Assembly: GCA_940337035.1 (NCBI GenBank)
Contig: CALNHX010002310.1
Location: 120,144 to 184,143, forward strand
DNA: 64,000 nt
Source of the DNA: Agriotes lineatus
Taxonomy: Eukaryota > Arthropoda > Insecta > Coleoptera > Elateridae
Direction of reading: 5' to 3'
The notes beneath the pieces were generated by a model that saw only the letters and a program-made list of their open reading frames with translations, was not told the origin of the DNA and searched no databases. The translations under genes and the position numbers were made by a program. The first letter of the stretch is position 1. Every line of letters starts with the position of its first letter. Shown one piece after another: positions 30,160 through 42,210 of this stretch.

Positions 30160-32145
30160 TTTTTATCTATTCTTATCTAATCAATATTCAAAATACTAAA
30201 ATAAAAATTTCAGCGAAACTGATGTAAATTATGACTGAAACATATTGCTGCCTTGATTTTCCTTATTTAAGTATGTGCGTTATGTTTGTCTACGGCATGC
30301 GTCGTCTTCCACATTGCAAAGATAACCAAATTACACAGTAACTATTTTTGACTCACTAAAAAACGAAAAGCGACGAAATATCATAGCTAACATATGTAGA
30401 AGTAGCTATATTATTTTTGAATTGTTACATTTTTAAAATTTTAAGAGTTATGAGGATTTTTCCTTAGGTGCGTAATTTTCACCCACGTTTCCCGACTCCT
30501 TCCATTTTAATTTTCCGACGCGGTTACTACCTACGCAGAAGTTATATAGTTTTATGCGACCTTCCATATAATTTTGAGTTGGTCTTGGTTGATTGTGCGA
30601 TTATGGCCAAAATTGTATATTCGTAAAAATGGTTGGGGTCGAAAGCTGCCTTTTTTTTCACATAATTTAAAATTGCGTGCAAATGCAGACATTACGAGAG
30701 AAAAAAGAAAATTAAAATTTTCACTTCTTTTCAGGTATCTGACAACTACGAGAGCCAGGCCAATTCTTTAGAACATTGATCAACATGAAATTCTGTAATA
30801 GCGATCTCAATTCACGGAATTTGTACTTCTGACTATTAAAGGGATCCCTAAGGTTAAATTTGAAAGACGAGCTCCATAAAATTATAAAATTTGCTGTATT
30901 GTTACATTCAAGCATTTGCTAACAATAATATAAACACTTACTTGGTTTTCCATTGTAAGTTGATGTGAAAAAGGGCTGGATGAAGTGCTTTTTTAACGTT
31001 AGATGTACAAGTCTGTAGTTTGGTTGTAGTAATTAAATCTGAAACAAAAAGTGTTATCAGGTTGGAAATGTTTTCAACTAAATTAAAAAAATTAATCAAA
31101 CCTTTAGCTGCTTTATACAGGGTCACAATATTATGTGTTTACAGTAATCTTAAAGATCGCAAAAGTTTTGAAGGTGTTATTGAGCTTTACTTTCACGTAT
31201 CTGCTGAAATATTAAATAGGAACAGTATTTAAGGAAACCATAAACGTAATCTAGCATTTGCTGCCGATAAGATTTCCCCACATAATGCATTTAACCTTGA
31301 TATGGAGATATGTAGTACTTACTGGTTTTTTATATTATTTATTAACGTTCTTCATCGAATTAGCACACTAGAAATACAATTTTTGACTGTTGGGACAAAG
31401 TAGATCTTCTATTGTAAAATTTATGTTGTCTGTCTACCAAGGAAAATTACTTATATCGTGGCATGTTATAAATTCATAACTACGTTCATTATAAAAGACT
31501 ACTGCAGTAACACAATCCCATCTTCAAAATTTAACAATTAATTATTAAATTTGCTTGGGTTACTTTGCAATCATGTTAAAATATAAATCGATTCACTGCG
31601 ACTCCAATACAAAGATCTAATGTTTTCTGTAAGCGTTATCAGGTTAAAAGTTTGTTCGTTACTGACTTCTCCTAGATTACTGAATACTAAGATGATGGAT
31701 ATCGAAGTGTAGGTATCGTCTTTGCAAAGAACATGAAAATATAAGATACAGGAATATATATTTATTATTTCAGTGTAGAAATTAGATAGCAGAATCCAAT
31801 TTAGGTAGTAGCAGAAGTGACCCCTGCCATGTCTTATCTGCGCATAGAAAAATTGTAGAATACAGAAATTGTTTAAAATTTCTATTCATTTCATTGTATT
31901 TTTTAAATAGAATTAGAAAAGCTGTAGTTTTAACTGAAAAAGAAATGTATTTAATTCTACAAATAGAAGTTACCCTTAATTATTATATAAAATAAATTAT
32001 TTTGAACATTAAAAAATATATAGCGTCATATTAAAATTTAATAAAAATTTCAGCTTAATTAAAGTACATGTTTTTTATTTCGAAATGTAAAAAAAACGTA
32101 GAAAATAAGAGATAAGTTTACAGATGCCGAGGCTACTTGTATGGG
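30160..32145. other. Gene-free AT-rich stretch
   Basis: Several 60-70-codon frames but none with recognisable features. A TATACAGGGTC motif at 31115 recalls the foldback family of 19239. No RNA gene or TIR pair recognised. Confidence 0.4.
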
Positions 32146-32158
32146 ATTTTACCAAAAT

Positions 32159-32530
32159 GTATGAATGTATAATCTGTAACCTCATTTACCTTGCGGTGTA
32201 GAGGCTGGTGCTTTCTTTATGCGCTGCCAGTGGCACAATGCTTAACTTGCCCCGGATTCGGGATACAGAGTTGGAGCGCGCCTTTGGTGCTTGGGCAGCA
32301 ATCATTGTGTGAGTTGTGTGTCTTGGTGATGTGTTGACCTTATTACTCTATCTCTTAGATCTGTGGTTCTGAGTAGAGCACAGTTAATTTGGTGCCCAAC
32401 TGTGAATGGTCTCACTGAGCCCAATTCTAATCGCCAAGGATACGGAAAAATTCCGACCCCAGCGGGATTCGAACCGAGGGCTTGCTTAATGCAAGCCTGG
32501 CGCTTACCCATCTACGCCAAGCAGCTTCTT
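32159..32530 (-). mobile_element. tRNA-derived SINE with 13-bp target duplications
   Basis: Identical ATTTTACCAAAAT sequences at 32146-32158 and 32531-32543 flank a 372-bp unit. On the minus strand it begins with a tRNA-like head: A box TGGCGTAGATGG (32508-32519) and B box GGTTCGAATCC (32465-32475). A 300-bp body of unknown origin follows. Perfect TSDs indicate a fairly recent LINE-driven insertion. Confidence 0.8.
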
Positions 32531-32857
32531 ATTTTACCAAAATACGTGATGAAAATGAAAAGTATTTGCATCTATTTATTAATGAACACCTGCAATTTCA
32601 AAAAATAGGGCAATAGTTAATGAGAATACTAGACCATTCGGAAAAAATTAACATCTCGTAGAATACACCTACTTTGAAAATATATTTCTGGAAACGCGAG
32701 CAACCAGAAAAATCGTATTTTCTGATTATCTCAAATTTTATAATCGCCTTCCAGATATAAAATATACCTACAATCGATCGAGCTGTTTAAGCTGTAGCTC
32801 ATACGTAACCCACACGCATTCACCCATGCATACAACGACGTAAGATACACTTTTTTG

Positions 32858-32950
32858 TAAAGATGAGACGAGGGATCGACCAAAACGGATTTTTTGGCCG
32901 ATACCGGTATAATCTACGCCGATACGCTGATATATCGGCCGATATATACT
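32858..32950. repeat. GCCGATATATCGGC-rich MITE, left part (right part 35724-35845)
   Basis: The left part reads AGGGATCGACC... then GGCCGATACCGG, GATACGCTGATATATCGGCC. The right part has GCCGATATATCGGC, GGCCGATATGTCCGATACC and ends in GGTATCGGTCGATTCCTACAT, inverse to the left end. The two parts look like one palindromic element split by the LINE insertions at 33149-35700. Confidence 0.6.
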
Positions 32951-33148
32951 CATTGCTCTCTGCCACTACTTTTTGAGTACATGCATGCACGTGTGCACCC
33001 TTGCTTGCTGGATTCGGGCGTGGTAATTTCCTAAATATGAACTCACGCTTAGGTTCGTTTATTATGCAGGTGTCTTCTTGTAATATCGTTTTAATAACGT
33101 AGTTTAATAACACAATCATTTTTACTCGTGGCGTATTAGTTAGTATTG

Positions 33149-33302
33149 TTGAACTCTCTACCCTGGGCCGATATTCTGATCTTTATTAGAAAATCAGGGA
33201 GAAGAGCCCATCGAAGAGGATGGTAATGAAGGTGGTTGAGGGGATGGCATGGGGTTGGCAAAAGGGACCTATGGTGACCTACTGCTAGACTTCGGTCTCC
33301 CC
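33149..33302 (+). mobile_element. 5'-truncated copy of the LOA/I-like LINE (3' end only)
   Basis: Matches 63811-63981 with a short deletion: TTGAACTC, CCTGGGCCGA, GAGAAGAGCCCATCGAAGAG, GGTGGTTGAGGGGATGGCAT, and the end CTTCGGTCTCCCCACAAC. It contains the last ORF2 codons and the 3' untranslated region. A triplet-repeat tail starts straight after. It is a dead-on-arrival insertion of the same family as 58905-64000. Confidence 0.85.
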
Positions 33303-33519
33303 ACAACAACAACAACAACAACAACAACAACCACCACGACCACGACCACGACCACGACCACTACCACTACCCCTACCGCTACCGCTAGCGCTACTGTTAC
33401 CGCTACCGCTACCGCTTTCGCTACCGCTACCGCTACCCCTACCCCTACCACTACCACTACCACTACCACTACTACTACTACTAGTAGAAGTAGTAGTAGT
33501 AGTAGTAGTATTGTTAACA
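33303..33519 (+). repeat. Compound microsatellite, LINE tail expanded
   Basis: (AAC)n passes into (CCACGA)n, (CTACCG)n variants, (CTACCA)n and (TAG)n over 217 bp. It directly continues the LINE 3' end and so is probably its grown tail. Confidence 0.85.
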
Positions 33520-33798
33520 ATTTCTGATGATGCAAGATCTTAAAATGGCATCCCTGATCGAATGTTTTTGCTGATGCAGTGCATTCCAGAAGCGAGGCGA
33601 AGCTGGACGATATTTCCCTGCATGGTGCAACACATTTGATCGAGTGCCTAAGAATTTACAAATATACAATTTTCAATATTAGATAGTAGTTATATTTTAT
33701 ACTCCACATTGTTTATTTACATTATATTGTTTATTTCTTATAATAAATATTAAAATCTCAGAAAGGTAAACATATCAAAAAAATCAGTCACTCCTGAA

Positions 33799-35493
33799 TT
33801 GCCTTCTAATCTTCTAGATTGCAATAAGTTAAACAATTACTTTATAGATATGGCACCCAATTTAAATGTAAATAACGACAACTTAATTGAATTTTACAGA
33901 AACAATATCAAAGATACAGTCTCTAGCTATCTAAGCTTTGAAATGGTGGATGAAATAGAAATATTGAAAATTATTAGTGCTATAAAATCGAATGCTGTTG
34001 GTGTTGATGGCTTGAATGCACATATCATTAAATTATGTGTTCCGTTTCTTCTGCCAATCATAACGCACCTCGTCAATTTCTGCCTAATCAACTCGGTTTT
34101 CCCGAAATACTGGAAACATGCCCTCGTTGTACCTTTACCAAAAATTAATAATCCAAAAGATGCTAAAGATCTAAGGCCAATAAGCATCTTACCTACGCTA
34201 TCTAAGGTAATTGAAAGAGTCATGGAGAGGCAGTTGCGAGTGCATGTCACCAAAAATAGTGTAATACCAGTTACTCAGTCCGGCTTTAAAGAAGGCCACA
34301 GCTGCACCACTGCACTGTTAAACATAACAGACGATTTAATCATGGAAACTGATCGTGGGAACTTGTCAATACTTGTACTGTTAGATTATTCCAAAGCGTT
34401 TGATACGATCAATCGAGAAATCTTAATATCAATGTGTCATTATATAGGATTAAGTCCACCTGCAATAAATCTATTATTCAGTTACATGTCTGATCGATGT
34501 CAAGCTGTCATAGTAAATGGTATTACATCATCATTTCGAAAAACCGAAACAGGCGTTCCGCAGGGAGCCATTTTAGCACCGCTCTTATTCAATATTTACA
34601 TAAGTACATTTCCTACAGTTTTGCATTCGTGTAAAAGCCATTTTTATGCGGACGATTCGCAAATTTATCTGTCTTTTGAGCCTGATCAGATATTGCTTGC
34701 GTGTGAGCTGATAAACAGGGATTTGCAACGGCTATTCGACATTTCTAGGCAACACTCTCTTAAGCTTAATGCTAATAAATCCACGGTGATGTTATTTGGC
34801 AAACGGAAAGATGTTGGTAATGCCATAAATTTCATAGATGTAAAAATAGAAGGTAATCGAGTACATGTTGCCGAGTCTGCGAGACATCTGGGACTTGTGC
34901 TTGACGGAGCTTTTCGCTTCAAGAAACATGTGTCACAGTGTTTGCAAAGTGCTTACAATAATCTAAGACTAATTTTTCATAATCGACATGTTCTGAGTCA
35001 AAAAATTAGAATAACACTTTGTAATAGTATGGTTCTATCTAAAGTAGATTTTTGCGATTCGGTATATGGTCCATGTTTAGACACACAAGATATTTACAGA
35101 ATACAAAAGCTCCAGAATGCATGTCTGCGATTAATTTTTGGTATAAGAAAATATGAAAGAATTTCATACAAATTAAAGGAAATCAAATGGTTAAATATGT
35201 GTAACAGACGCTTTCTCCATGCTGCCTGTCTTTATCATAAAATTTTCCTTTTTAAATCACCTCCATATTTATATAACAAAATAACTTTTCGTACCGATGT
35301 TCACAACTTAAATTTGAGGTCTAGAGGTAATGTCACTATTCCTTTGCATAATTCTGAATTAGGTAAACGGAGTTTTTCATATCGAATTGCCAAATTATAC
35401 AACGACTTGCCTTTAGACCTCAAACAACGCTCTTTGCCACGGTTTCGGTACCAGCTAAAATCGATGCTACTCGGAAAGCAAAATGGTCAGTAG
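33799..35493 (+). pseudogene. CR1/L2-like LINE reverse transcriptase, 5' truncated
   Basis: A long uninterrupted frame (about 565 codons) without an ATG at its natural start. RT motifs in order: SNAVGVDGL, LRPISILPTLSKVIER, QSGFKEGHSCTTAL, LLDYSKAFDTI (first aspartate), TGVPQGAILAPLLFN, FYADDSQIY (catalytic pair) and RHLGLVLD. The C-terminal end shows the LHNSELGKRSFSYRIAKLYN segment common in CR1-type and related elements. The endonuclease domain is absent. After the stop come a 200-bp 3' untranslated region, AATAAA at about 35670, and a TTATTATTATTATTA tail ending near 35697. The intact frame suggests a young insertion. It lies in the split MITE next to the LOA-type fragment. Confidence 0.8.
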
Positions 35494-36389
35494 TACATAT
35501 TTACTTGTTAGTGACTAGTCATTTATGTAGTTATGATTTATTGTTATTGTTATTGTTTCTTTTACACTAGGGTTAGGTGTCAGAGCAGTCCACAACTTTC
35601 GTTGTGTACTGAACCTCGCCCTATAAATATACAAACATTGTTTTTCTAATTTTATATATTTTTTTAACAAATAAAGGCAATTTATTATTATTATTAAAAT
35701 ATCAAATATTGAAAGGAAATTCATTTTTGCCGATATATCGGCGAAAAGAAAGGCCGATATGTCCGATACCGATATATCCCTAATTCGGCCAATAGGGACG
35801 ATATGCTGATACCGATTATTTATCGGTATCGGTCGATTCCTACATGAGACTCATATTTCTTTACTACATTTGAATAAGTATTAGAAATGAAGCTTGGCAT
35901 CTAATTTTCCTAAATGGAATTGGAAAAGTTGAGCCAATCTGATTCAACTATTTGAGATATAGTTACGAATTATATGATAGCTCATGCGATATATCTACAA
36001 GGTGTCTTGTTTATCCCTTTTCGGCAGATGGAGATCGTTGCTGCCAGATATACTCTAAAAATTAATTGTTCAGACAAAAGAAACTCCTACCTGTTAATCC
36101 TTTAATCGCTCACTGTACCCGCATTATGCCAATGTGTAGCGTATAGAGACAAAGTAGGTATTGATACTTTTAACAGTGACATACAAACTCATTTTTCGCT
36201 AAAGATTAATATAAATGCATAGTGTCACTCCATTAATTAATTTCAATTAAATGAGTTTAAAAAATAAAAACTGAACTACAAATAAACTTGTACACAATAA
36301 TATAAAGTTGAATTTAATAATTCAATTATAAAAGAATAAAAATCAAATACATTCCTTTGGCTGAATATTAGAAACTTAATTTTAAAGTA

Positions 36390-37045
36390 AAAAAATCTGG
36401 TGTGATACACGCACACAACTTTCTTTTACAGTGATCTTTTAATTGGTCAAATTTTGTCAAAAGTTAAAAAAAATTACAATTTCTACAGAAACCGTACAAA
36501 ATAGAGAGTTAAGTTCAAGAGACCAATTTTCTTTAAAATACCAACTTGAATTAAAAAAATGTAATAATATACCGGGTGTTCTATTTAAAATAGGAGTTAA
36601 TAAAAAAATTGAAAAAAACAAAAGAAACCCATTTTAAAGGTATTCAACTGAAAAATCACCTATCTCACATCAATACACATTAAAATTGTAATAAATATCT
36701 TAAATTTGAAAAAAAAACCTTAGAGCCGTGTTTCAAAAATTGAAAAAAACTGAAAAATCACAAGAGGCAACACCATTTCCAGTTATGCGATTTTTTTCAA
36801 AAGCTTGCTGTCGCATCTAGATAGTACAAAAAACTTATATATGAAGTTTCAATGCCATTCCTATTTTCGTTTTTGAGATATTCTGTTCACAGACGCACAG
36901 ACACACACACAGACAGACCAATGAACAAACACATTTTTTTTGGGTTCAGGGGACTCTAAAACCTGAAGATCTATTGAAAACTCAATTTCAAATTTTTGGG
37001 GTGAATTCAATACTTACTTCCTTTATCGTAAAAGGAAATAATTAA
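36390..37045. repeat. CAGA-rich repeat with GGACTCTAAAACCTGAAGAT block (relative at 43100-43370)
   Basis: ACAGACGCACAGACACACACAC, then GACAGACC, then a conserved block GGGTTCAGGGGACTCTAAAA and a closing CTTCCTTTATCGTAAAAGGAA hairpin. At 43100-43370 a (CAGA)n run is followed by GGAACCCTGAAATGTGAAGA and CTTCGTCTTTCAGACGAGGGAAG. The two are diverged copies of one non-coding repeat. Confidence 0.45.
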
Positions 37046-37930
37046 ATAAGAAATATTTTACAAATGATTTAATCAAATGTTTAAATGAAAATTTTAAGTA
37101 TTGAGAAATAACAGAACCTCGAGTTAGCGCAAAGCAGTAATTAAACTTGTGTAGTCAAAGTATGACAACATGTTAAAATCAGAAAAACTGAGGAAATTCG
37201 AGAATTAAAGCAAATATAGTACAATGGCAAAATAACAAGGAAGAAGTGATATGCGAATTCCACCACATTTAACTATCGTTTATCCAATAATATGTCATTT
37301 ACTGTGAATAAAACGGGAAGAGCCATTTTAGTTGCACACAAATACAAATTTCTTCGCTTTCAATGTAATAATGTTGTTTGGAAACCTCTGGAATTCGCTA
37401 CTTTGACATTTCTCCATTTAAATAGCATTGGCATCTGCTCGCCATATTGCACTCTAGTATGGTACAATCATCTATAGGTGTTCAATGTGTCGTTCACGAA
37501 CTTCGAGTCGGGCTGTAAACACTTGGATTTTGAATATGGTGATATTCGGAAAGCCATTTGCAATTTCAATTGCTGTCGCATGACAACAAAATTATCGACT
37601 AATTATGGTAGAGATGAAGCACTTTTCTAAAGCACTTTTTAAGGAACAGTGGCTTTCTACTCAAAACAATGGACGATATATTATAAAACAAGGCATACGT
37701 CATGTCATATCAAATCAAAGTTTTGGTCCTGTAACAGTATTATTGGTATTTTTGATATCATTGGAAAAAGTAAACATTAATTATAGTTCAAGCTAACGCA
37801 GGTTTAGAATTTGAACAAGAGGTTTTCTTCATTTTTAAGTGTAGCACAATAAGCGATTATCACCATAAAGTGAAATGTGTAAATTATGGAAAATTCCAAA
37901 TTTGCTACCAAATGGAGAAATTGTCAATAG
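37045..37930. other. Gene-free stretch
   Basis: Two short frames (37292-37477, 37605-37796) show no recognisable features. No repeats noted. Confidence 0.35.
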
Positions 37931-38097
37931 TAATATAACAAGGGCGAGATACACTTACCGATAATTTTGCACACGCCAAGGGTCGAGTGCTGGTTGCAAT
38001 GAAAACTATCCCGAGGGCAGTTTTCTAAAGGCAACCAGCACGATGACCCTTGGCATGAGCAAAATTATATGTAAGTGTGTCGCCCGCGCTTATATTT
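37931..38097. repeat. 167-bp foldback element
   Basis: AATATAACAAGGGCGAGATA and its imperfect inverse TCGCCCGCGCTTATATT enclose arms with CACACGCCAAGGGTCGAGTGCTGG-type sequence (in inverse ACCAGCACGATGACCCTTGG). No ORF. Confidence 0.7.
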
Positions 38098-38169
38098 TGA
38101 AGATTATTACACAAAACCTATATACGAATTATGATTTAAAATTGATCTAATAACGCCGAAAAATTCAAG

Positions 38170-39537
38170 TTGCCTGTTTCTTGTATTTCGATAGTGGCAA
38201 CACCAATTTGTTCAAACAAACAAAAAATCTGTGACGGTTTTACGAATATGCAAAAAATGAACAGTTTGCGCTTCGGGGAGGCTACTCAAGGTGAAATTAA
38301 TCTAGCAATTGATAAGGTAACGCCAGAGAATACGAAGAGGTCAAATTCTTATGTGTGGAAACAATTCATGGAGTTTTGTAGTGAGCGGAGATATGAACTG
38401 GCGAAAATAACACCCATTGGAAAACTTGCTGAAATAATGAAATATTGGGGCTACAATATGAAGAAGCGGAGTGGAGAAAATTATAAAGAATCGGTAATTA
38501 AAACTATATGGAATGTCACGGCAAAGCAGCTGAAGAAATTGTGCTTTGAAGATTTCGGGATAAAATTTGACCCATTTAGTGACCTGGAGTTCAAGCAAAG
38601 CCGAGAAGCTCGCAACGCAAAAAGGCATGAATTGCAGAAGGTTTCTGAAAAACGAAAATGCAGTTCGTCAGCGCTCACTGATGACGAACACAAGAAAATT
38701 GTTAGTACGATTGATGAGGATACACCGGATGGGCTGCAAAAGAAATTTTATTACATTGCTAGTTATGAATTGGCTTGGCGAGGAGGAGAGGCTGCAGTGG
38801 CACAGTTGGATTAGTTTCATGAGGAAGTGAACAATTCCGGTATATGTTCTGGAAGAATAGAATACAATACTGTATTTAGCAAAACGGCGCAAGGTGGAAA
38901 CCGCAAATTAGCAGACAGCAAATGGCTGGTAACTAATAATGAAAAGCCTACATTTTATCCTGTACGGTAAGAGTAACTATTTAGAATAAACTAATGTGCT
39001 TTATTTAAAATATCATTCGGATATTTCAGGTTATTTAAGAAATTAATGAGCAAGAGGGGATCAAGAATTACTACAAATCGACTTTTCTTGACTCCCAATC
39101 CATTGTGGAAGAACCCTTATTCAGTTGGTTGGTACAAAAATTGTCCTGTTGGCAAAAATCAACTAGGCAATTGGACCAAATCTGGTGCTGAGCAAGTAGG
39201 AATTGATACGAAAGGAGCAAAAATCACAAACCATTCTTTGAGGTCCACAGCTGTTTCAAGTTTAGCAAGAGAAGGTGTTGGCGAACAACAGCTGATAAAG
39301 ATGACTGGGCATGTTAGCACAGCTACCATTAAGCCCTACCTCCAGCTGGATGAATCTCATCACTCCAAAATGGTAGAAAAAATGAGACATCAGACACCAT
39401 CTACTTCTTTTTCGAGTTCTACAATTTCAAACATACAGAATCTCTCAACAGTTCCTGGCGAAGACCGTGATTGTGCTGCAAAACAACCCAAAATTATAAA
39501 CTTTTACAATTGTAATTTTCATAATAATCAGTTTTGA
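38170..39537 (+). pseudogene. Crypton-like tyrosine recombinase, one stop codon, one intron
   Basis: Tyrosine recombinases cut and rejoin DNA through a tyrosine-DNA bond; Cryptons are eukaryotic transposons that use one. Exon 1 (38170-38966) holds an N-terminal SAM-like core-binding domain (SYVWKQFMEFC, IMKYWGY) and the first catalytic arginine in LAWRGGEAA. Exon 2 (39030-39537) holds NHSLRSTAVSS (H-x-x-R), MTGHVS (second His) and the presumed nucleophile in IKPYLQ. A 63-bp GT-AG intron (38967-39029) joins them in frame across the PVR/LFKKL junction. One TAG (38812-38814), most likely a former tryptophan codon, breaks exon 1. The C-terminus is Ser/Thr-rich with a Cys/Asn tail. The start may be ATG 38170 (38249 is another). 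It lies just left of the TIR at 39613, and whether they belong together is unknown. Confidence 0.75.
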
Positions 39538-40139
39538 TTTTTTAATAGTTTGTAGTGTGCCTAGGTTATTGATATTTTCTTGTAATAATAAACTTTCTAA
39601 GAACGCAAATATGCAAAACTATAAGCCGTTCACGATCTTTTTGAGTCAGGTGAGGCTATGACCATCTAGTAATTTTGTTGGCAGTACCTCTGTGGCAACT
39701 AAACTTCCTAATGGAAATTGACACTTTTTGTGTTAGGTTAGGTTGTTTTCAGTTTAAGGTTATATTTTCTGAATATGTACATCCTTGCCGGATCTCTGTT
39801 TAAATTAAGAGTCAAAAATTTAAATGATTTGAGAATTGACTACAGAAACCAAAATGAAAAATAATGCATAACAAAAGCATTCAATATTAACGTTTTTGCA
39901 CTACTAGTCTCAGAACGCGCCGTTATTGGCTTATTTTTAGGTCGTGAAGTTGATTTTCTCCACCAAGGGAGAGAAAGTAAAATAAACAATTTTCACCGTG
40001 GTAACTAATAAATTGCTAGGTTACCAAATATGACAATTTTAATTTTGAGGTTTTAAAGAGCTGTATTGTCAGGTTGACAGTTAAAATATTTTCGAAATTT
40101 GTTGGGAATTTAGGTATTAAGCCGTTTGGTAGTGCAAAA

Positions 40140-40274
40140 AATAGTATATACACCACGGTAGCGAATCCTCTTATAACCTTCGCGCTTTAGATACTTCGCG
40201 CTGCGCGCTCAGTATCTAATATGCGCTCAGGTTATAATACTGCGCTTCGCTACCTTGATGTATAATATACTATT
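40140..40274. repeat. ATAGTATA foldback 1
   Basis: 135 bp, AATAGTATATACACCACGGT... and the inverse end ...ATATACTATT, with a GC-rich CGCGCTGCGCGCTC centre. Member of a foldback family with constant tips and variable interiors. Confidence 0.75.
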
Positions 40275-41557
40275 ATTGCAGTTTGGATAAGAATTGTGTA
40301 CATGATATGAATATGCCACTTTATTTTACATGCTTGCTTGCTTGCTTGCCGTTGTGGAAGAATGAAGACATCACAAACTGATGCCAAATCAATTTAGTAG
40401 AGTAATTGAGCAATATTGGTCTTATAGAAATTAACATGTGAAAAATGTAAATATCTTGTCAAATGGATGGCTTGCTGATTTTACTTCATGTTGATTTTCA
40501 CATCTGCCACATAACATTTGAACACTAAAATAGTAATCAATAGGTAGGTAGTAAATTATTACACATTATTACGATGGATTATTGTTTTTACAAATATAGC
40601 AATCCATTCTTGCAACTAATTCTTTTCATAACTACTACTCAAAGCAAAACCACCAAATTCACAACAGCATAAATTAATTCAAAAACAACAAAATACGGTC
40701 TGCGGTCAGCTATTCTGCTGAAATCGGCCATTAGCCCATTACCCAAACCATTAAAGCTGTACGCGATTGCGCATTACAAATGAGTTCGAGGTACCTATCG
40801 GTTTATTCTTCTTATACTTGCGTACTACTCTATTTTCATCTCTGTTGATCCTCTTTGAACTATCGGTTTAACATTACCTTATTACAAGTATTTAACAATA
40901 ATGCATCATTTTAACGTACAGCAAATATATTCTCTAGTCTCGACATCAATTCGTGTTTTTTAAATCTGGTCTGTCCTCTTTAAATTCGAAGTAGCATCGT
41001 TCAATGGAATTTTTTTGTTGTAACCAAATTATTTGGACAATTTGACTTTTCCTTTGACGGAAATTAAAATTATTTTTTCCGGCTGCTGATCATGTAAGTC
41101 AGTGATACAGCCTTAGTAACAAAACGTGTAATAAGTCGGTGATTATATTTATCCGCAAACGTCACAAAAGTGACAACTTATGTGTCTTTATTGACAAGGT
41201 AAAAGTGTCACTTTATCTGCCTAAGCAGATAAAATAGCAACTTTTGCGTACTTTATCTGCCTAAGCACATAAAATCCTTGCTCTCTTTCTTTCTATGTTT
41301 GTTCGCTATCTCCCCCGAAGATAGGTACTGGACCGATTAAATTGTATGATGGCTTAAAATCTTGCTAATTTTTAGATTTAGATTGTAGGCCGGTTTTTCA
41401 AAAAGAGTACGAAAAAGTTTTAATTTAATAAATCCTTTAAGCAGTAGAGCATCTGTCACCGTGGGTTATGGTGTGACAGCTGCTGTGGCCGTGTGCTATT
41501 AGCTCGGGTGATTCAGTATGTTCATATATCATTACAGTAGCGCGTTATTTGAACAAA

Positions 41558-41637
41558 GAGGTTGGCGCAAGGGTACAGTGCTGGCCTGTCACGCGGGTGG
41601 CCTGGGTTCGATTCCCGGCCGATGCATCCTTTTTTTT
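41558..41637 (+). other. tRNA-Asp-like Pol III unit
   Basis: A box TGGCGCAAGGG (41563-41573), an anticodon loop TGTCACG as in tRNA-Asp (GTC at 41588-41590), B box GGTTCGATTCC (41605-41615) and an eight-T terminator (41630-41637). The acceptor stem does not pair, so it is a relic or SINE head rather than a working tRNA. Confidence 0.5.
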
Positions 41638-41680
41638 AAATTTATATTGATGAAATTTATCTGAATACGTTTGCGGATAA

Positions 41681-41818
41681 AATAGTATATGTTATTCGGA
41701 GTAAAAGTGACTTTATGTGGCTTAGCTGAATTATTTGCCTCACTGACGTTCGGCTAAATAAACTTCAGCTTCGCCACATAAAGTATCACTTTTACTCCTA
41801 ATAACATAATCTACTATT
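41681..41818. repeat. ATAGTATA foldback 2
   Basis: AATAGTATATGTTATTCGGA to ...CTACTATT, arms around GTAAAAGTGACTTTATGTGGC. Related AAAAGTGTCACTTTATCTGC sequence lies at 41200-41280. Confidence 0.7.
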
Positions 41819-42075
41819 ATCTACTCCTACTGCACAATGGCCATGAATTATGATTCATAATTCACGGTTTGCAGCCAATCATAAAATTCTATTTTCATTA
41901 TTCAATAGTTTGCAAATTGCAACCAATCAGAAAATTCTATTTTCATTATTCAATAGGTTGTAGCCAATCACAAAATTCATTCTTATTATTAAATGACTTT
42001 TGAAGTTAACAGCTGTCACAAATGTCATAATTCTGAAATATGAACACAAGGCTCCTATTGCATAGGAGTAGATAA
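41811..42075. repeat. Foldback 3 with three CCAAT repeats
   Basis: ATCTACTCCTAC..GCA and TGC.TAGGAGTAGAT enclose three tandem units of about 45 bp (from 41872, 41918, 41962) of the type GCAGCCAATCATAAAATTCT plus ATTTTCATTATTCAATAG. It abuts foldbacks 2 and 4 end to end. Confidence 0.6.
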
Positions 42076-42210
42076 AATATCGTATTATATTCGCGATTAT
42101 GGCCATGATTCACTCAGATGACTTGCGCCACGCGCCTTCGGCTTGTGGCGCAAATGTCATCTTCGTGAATAATGGCTGTCATAATCGCTCATATAATAAT
42201 ATACTATTGT
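42072..42210. repeat. ATAGTATA foldback 4
   Basis: TATTCGCGATTATGGCCATGATTCA... folds on ...TGAATAATGGCTGTCATAATCGC and ends ATATACTATT. The centre has GCGCCACGCGCCTTCGGC. Confidence 0.65.

Noticed and set aside
30574..31232. Frames of 62-70 codons on both strands
   Set aside because: Overlapping and without recognisable domains or promoter; chance frames in AT-rich DNA.
33249..33535. Open frames of 88-92 codons on both strands giving poly-Thr and poly-Val
   Set aside because: Products of the compound microsatellite; the LINE tail explains them.
38341..38892. Minus-strand frames opposite the recombinase gene
   Set aside because: Shadows; the plus strand has the catalytic motifs and an intron.
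41874..42000. Regular spaced repeats that might suggest a CRISPR array
   Set aside because: Only three diverged units with no unique spacers, in eukaryotic DNA.
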